From positions 47,967,364 to 48,031,363 of the forward strand of contig NC_067196.1 of NCBI RefSeq assembly GCF_000699445.3: a DNA stretch of 64,000 nucleotides, read 5' to 3'. Below, piece after piece: positions 61,901-64,000 of the stretch. Source of the DNA: Schistosoma haematobium (taxonomy: Eukaryota; Platyhelminthes; Trematoda; Strigeidida; Schistosomatidae). Made by a program: the position numbers and the translations under genes. Positions within the stretch are counted from its first letter, which is position 1. Each line of letters starts with the position of its first letter. The notes under the pieces were generated by a model, which was not told the origin of the DNA, did no database searches, and worked only from the letters and a program-made list of their open reading frames with translations.

Positions 61901-62884
61901 AATTTATTCATCAGTATAGGATTATGGAGATTGTTGAGTTTTATTTGAGTTCATGAACCGATTAATGTTGGACCACCATTTCTTCTAGATCTTTAATGGT
62001 GGTCTAATATTGATCGGTTAATGAACTTAATAATTTATTCAGACAAATTACTTACCGTACAAAGTTTAGTTTTATTGTTATTATTAATACTATCTCTCAA
62101 TAATATATACGTGAATAGTCTGAATGACATGATGTAATATAGGTCATCTAACCAACGTATATCCAGATACGAGAACTAACTACTGCTTCCTCATGATTTA
62201 CATTAATATGATAAAATAGCTTGAAGTTCCACGTAGTCTAACCGGTTCTTTGAGACAGTTGGTTTCAAATTCTTGGCTGTCAGAATGCATGAAAGCTCGA
62301 CGGAACTTTATGAATCTTCTGATAAACGGATATTTCACATTTATTTAAAAAAATTGATCATCTTAATAATTAAAGTAAATCGGGTCAACTTTACTCAGAA
62401 ATGTGTCTGCTCAACATGGAAGATTAACAAATAATGAGTGATGTATGATGATTAATTTTTGTTCATATTTTATATATATAAGCATGTTATTTCATTACAT
62501 AAAAAATTATTCTTCTAACTACACAGGAAACTACAATAAAGTTTGTTTCATTAAGTTTAAAGTCTAAGTCCTTTCATTCCATCTATCAGTCAACAATAAT
62601 GTAATTAACAAAACTAAATTATTGATTGTACTAAAAAAAGTTCTATAAAAATATTATAACTTACGTATTTTCTCCTGTAGATCTAGATCGTTTCGTACAG
62701 AAACGTAGAAAGATAAGAGTACCCAAAAGACAACATAACAATATTACTGCTAAACTTAATATACCCATAAGTATTTGAAAGCGCTTAGATGGTTGTGTTG
62801 GTTTTATTATTTCAGAAACATTCATTGATCTTAAATCTTTTGAGGTAGTATCCATAAGTAATGGATTGTAAGTAGTAGATTTTT
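49150..62884 (-). CDS. Eph-family receptor tyrosine kinase, 3' seven exons (partial, continues past right edge)
   Basis: Membrane receptor kinase of the ephrin-receptor family. Coding exons in transcript order: 62884-62665, 61861-61782, 59808-59665, 58378-58128, 53163-53065, 51953-51840, 49965-49150. Each boundary has GT/AG on the minus strand and the phases join without a frameshift, giving 573 codons plus a TAG stop. Numbering from the first complete codon: transmembrane helix about 36-60, juxtamembrane 61-140, glycine loop GEGEFGKV 146-153, VAIK lysine 172, C-helix Glu 189, HRDLAARN 263-270, DFG 283-285, activation-loop Tyr 299, [13 protein letters not shown] 303-315, and a tail of about 170 residues. 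The strings [22 protein letters not shown] and GERPYW are typical of Eph kinases. All catalytic residues are present. The ephrin-binding, cysteine-rich and most of the fibronectin domains are not in the window. Unusual: no juxtamembrane tyrosine and no SAM domain. Family assignment is firm; expression is unknown. Confidence 0.9.
51840..51953 (-). CDS. Eph receptor exon: catalytic loop, DFG and activation loop
   Basis: One hundred and fourteen bases, 38 codons, phase 0, between GTTTAG and GTAAGT. It begins with the aspartate of HRD, then LAARN and SDFGLTRK, and ends with the activation-loop tyrosine in DAYTFT. The loop is two residues shorter than usual before GGKVPIRW of the next exon. Confidence 0.91.
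52095..52395 (-). mobile_element. Family B element in Eph intron, snap-back form
   Basis: Minus-strand ribozyme and tRNA-like part (52136-52275) followed by the plus-oriented tail (CAATATCGAGGCAATACGC). The hammerhead at 52136-52180 has core ATGAAGA (C3 lost). It lies in the same transcriptional sense as the kinase gene. Confidence 0.78.
52396..52710 (+). mobile_element. Family B element in Eph intron, tRNA-sense layout
   Basis: Shows the order A box (CTAAGTGGATAACGCG), B box GGTTCGAGTCC at 52479-52489, hammerhead-like segment 52522-52566 (core ATGACGA, helix II lost), then CACTATCCATCTTTGCTT and the tail to 52705. Forms an inverted pair with the preceding element. Confidence 0.8.
53065..53163 (-). 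CDS. Eph receptor exon: kinase E-helix to catalytic loop
   Basis: Ninety-nine bases, 33 codons, phase 0 on both sides, between TTTTAG and GTAAGT. It encodes the E-helix ([18 protein letters not shown]) and NFVHR, so the HRD motif is split across the exon junction: HR here, D in the next exon. Confidence 0.9.
53649..53690. repeat. (TA)n / TATAT microsatellite
   Basis: AT repeats changing to ATATT units, within the intron between the 58128 and 53163 exons. Confidence 0.9.
54091..54520 (-). mobile_element. Family A element in Eph intron, near full length
   Basis: Minus-strand copy: 5' region (54520-54330) with TCTAGTGAGAAGC, tRNA-like region with CCGGCTCAGTGGGC and a degraded B box, hammerhead 54170-54215, and 3' end reading into 54091. 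Same sense as the kinase gene. Confidence 0.8.
54170..54215 (-). ncRNA. Hammerhead-like ribozyme, family A, decayed
   Basis: Core CTGAGGA intact, but GAAA reads GAGA, the triplet is TTC and the first helix I pair is lost. In sense with the host gene; likely inactive. Confidence 0.62.
54521..54640 (+). mobile_element. Family A ribozyme and 3' end in Eph intron
   Basis: Follows the minus-strand copy directly, in opposite orientation, making a snap-back pair. Contains a hammerhead and GGTGGTCTAACTTTGATC to CATGAATTCAAG. Confidence 0.8.
54548..54593 (+). ncRNA. Hammerhead ribozyme, family A, conserved core
   Basis: Core CTGAAGA fits CTGANGA; GAAA, stem III ACGGCCGT and triplet GTC are intact. 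Helix I GCAATG/CAATGC has one A-A mismatch and helix II has four pairs. Antisense to the kinase gene. Confidence 0.78.
54641..58127. other. Intron sequence, nothing recognised
   Basis: Part of the 5-kb intron between the N-lobe and E-helix exons. Plus-strand frames at 56433 and 56754 (91 and 72 codons) have no domain and are not called. Confidence 0.5.
58128..58378 (-). CDS. Eph receptor exon: kinase N-lobe
   Basis: Acceptor ACACAG, donor GTAAGT. It encodes EFGKVCAG of the nucleotide loop, VAIK with the ATP-anchoring lysine, the C-helix glutamate in DFLTEANIL, the HPNII turn and the hinge EFMENGSLD. This is a complete N-lobe. An open frame upstream of the acceptor is intronic read-through. 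Confidence 0.92.
58621..58897 (-). mobile_element. LINE-like 3' end with TAA tail, in Eph intron
   Basis: Minus-strand counterpart of 29332-29610, with the same AATAAAG-type signal and (TAA)n tail at 58621-58650. In sense with the host gene and about 250 bases upstream of the N-lobe exon, so it carries a potential poly(A) signal. Confidence 0.6.
58898..59664. other. Intron sequence, nothing recognised
   Basis: AT-rich remainder of the intron that splits the nucleotide loop. Confidence 0.5.
59665..59808 (-). CDS. Eph receptor exon: juxtamembrane segment 2 and start of kinase
   Basis: Acceptor TTGTAG, donor GTATGT, 144 bases. A Ser/Pro-rich linker leads into [17 protein letters not shown], which aligns with the Eph motif where an EID-type segment precedes the first glycine of the nucleotide loop. 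The intron splits that loop after the first base of the second glycine codon (phase 1). Confidence 0.87.
59809..61781. other. Intron sequence, nothing recognised
   Basis: Searched by eye on the minus strand for a tyrosine-containing Eph juxtamembrane exon; none found. Confidence 0.45.
61782..61861 (-). CDS. Eph receptor exon: juxtamembrane segment 1
   Basis: Eighty bases between CTTCAG and GTATAG sites. One base completes Thr73, then 26 codons, then one base. The product is polar and unlike the usual Eph juxtamembrane sequence, with no tyrosine. The call rests on phase compatibility with both neighbours and good splice sites rather than on protein similarity, so this is the least certain exon. 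Confidence 0.7.
61948..62027. repeat. Solo hairpin of family A-type ends in Eph intron
   Basis: Arms 61948-61980 and 61995-62027 are reverse complements with four mismatches around 14 bases. The sequence (GGACCACCATT, TTCATGAACCGATTAATG) is that of inverted family A ends. It starts about 85 bases upstream of the acceptor of the 61861-61782 exon. Confidence 0.82.
62665..62884 (-). CDS. Eph receptor exon: ectodomain end and transmembrane helix
   Basis: Acceptor TTTTAG precedes 62884 and donor GTAAGT follows 62665. Two bases complete a codon from an exon outside the window, then 72 codons follow and two bases are left over. It encodes a short Ser/Thr-rich extracellular stretch with one NVS glycosylation sequon, then a hydrophobic helix ([20 protein letters not shown] and following) and a basic stop-transfer segment KRSRS. 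I found no earlier exon between 62885 and 64000, so the preceding intron is longer than 1.1 kb. Confidence 0.88.
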
Positions 62885-63274
62885 CTAAAATAGAAGTGTA
62901 AAGTTTAAATTCAGATAATTTTTAAAAATTAATGAATACTATACTCACATAATTTAAATTTGAAGCCAGAAGTAGTATTTTTCTAACAAAACTTATGAAA
63001 CTGTATATTTAAAAAAGACACTTGTTAAGTTTGAACTTTCAAGTAAACTGTTTTGTACTCATTATTTGAAGCAGAAACTACAAACATAAGATTCTATGCC
63101 TTATACTAAACAGAACGTAAACATTTTTCATACTGTACTAAAATTAGTAAAAGAATATAAAAAAACGCCACTATGTAACCATAATAACATCAGTATGCAC
63201 GATTCCAGACAATTGTTCAAAAATATTTCTTTGTCACTAAATGAACAGAAATCAACCTTAGAATAACTAATGAC

Positions 63275-63390
63275 ACTAGGGTGAAACGGCTGTCCAGTGC
63301 TTCTAGGTTTTCCATGGTGGTCTAGCCTCAATTGATTGATGAACTCAACTATTAAATCACTATAATATCCACAAAACCCTTTTCTGAGTT
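63275..63390 (+). mobile_element. Family A 3' end fragment in Eph intron
   Basis: Starts at GAAACGGCTGTCCAGTGC, so only the 3' strand of the ribozyme remains, and ends CACAAAACCCTTTTCTGA. Confidence 0.8.
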
Positions 63391-64000
63391 AATAGTAAGA
63401 CAATTCGAAAATGTTCTCAAACGAATATTTTTGTACTGCATTTGTGAACATTAAATGAGTTGCTAAATATTCATTGAGAACCTTTCAACTACTATAGGAT
63501 AACTATTAAAACAGTTGATGTAAATTTCTTTTGAACTGAGATATTATTCCCACATTGAAAATTCTCAAAATAATAGTTTGTTGCAAGAGAATTACTTAGA
63601 AAATGTAGGTTTGTCAGTACTTATCATTTGGTATCCTTGTGTTTCAAATTACGAGAATGAAAGTAAAAAATGCTAAATTCTGTTTTTAATAAAACAAAGT
63701 TAATAGTATGATTTGTAAGGTAAAGTAATTAAACCGATACAGACAGATTTTCTTAAGGTACTAAAATTCCTCAGGCAATACACTTAACATGGTAGGAATA
63801 AAGCTACCTGAATTTTCCTATTTGAAAAATTTTATTTTTAAGGTAATAAAATAACATAAAAAATTCGAATCCACTTGTTACGTACCTACGGGTAGTATGA
63901 AAATAAAACTGGTGTTTATCAGTAAGCTAAAGAGTCCATTTTTACTGAAACCCTTAAGCATATATTAAGGAACCATTACTTTAAGTGACTCGATTTGATC
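63391..64000. other. Intron sequence, nothing recognised
   Basis: No further Eph ectodomain exon could be identified. Confidence 0.4.

Noticed and set aside
61940..62030. microRNA precursor
   Set aside because: The hairpin is short and its arms are recognisable family A ends, so transposon origin explains it.
1..64000. CRISPR array or bacterial operon structure
   Set aside because: No regularly spaced direct repeats and no dense coding; gene structure is clearly eukaryotic.

Overview
The window is AT-rich, repeat-laden animal DNA with one recognisable protein-coding gene split over large introns. The repeat content points to a schistosome blood fluke (Schistosoma; species not resolvable from this window): tRNA-promoted short elements carrying hammerhead ribozymes (the best match is the Smα type known from S. 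mansoni), an RTE-like LINE 3' end with GTAA tails, degenerate Penelope-like elements and a Merlin DNA transposon.

The gene lies on the minus strand, 62884 to 49150, and continues beyond the right edge. Seven exons with consensus GT/AG sites and matching phases join into 573 codons of an Eph-type receptor tyrosine kinase: end of the ectodomain, one transmembrane helix, a juxtamembrane stretch without any tyrosine, a complete kinase domain with all catalytic residues, and a tyrosine- and Asn/Ser-rich tail without a SAM domain. The ligand-binding part must lie outside the window. The introns hold several repeats.

From 1 to about 49000 I see no convincing host gene. The sequence is a graveyard of elements: RTE-like LINE ends (202-775, 39092-39749, and a chimeric copy 45837-46213 nested in a Penelope-like element), another LINE remnant (10545-11030), Penelope-like remnants (23040-23700, 44300-46990, perhaps 28690-28870), a Merlin copy with 14-bp inverted ends (33576-34350), an unidentified retroposon with a 14-bp target duplication (34965-35658), and a 95-bp-arm foldback (1597-1798).

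The most interesting system is a set of three sequence-unrelated short retroposon families, called A, B and C here. Each combines a tRNA-like pol III promoter (A and B boxes), a type I hammerhead ribozyme near the 3' end, and inverted (snap-back) duplications. Four copies have clear target-site duplications of 12-16 bp, so the ends of B and C are defined by sequence. Six ribozymes keep the conserved core; the others show scattered core mutations. Two copies from different families lost the A box by deletion at short direct repeats, and one A copy is terminally redundant with a 405-bp period, as expected if multimeric or circular RNA is the template. Family B matches the published Smα hammerhead; I cannot tell from here whether A and C are described.
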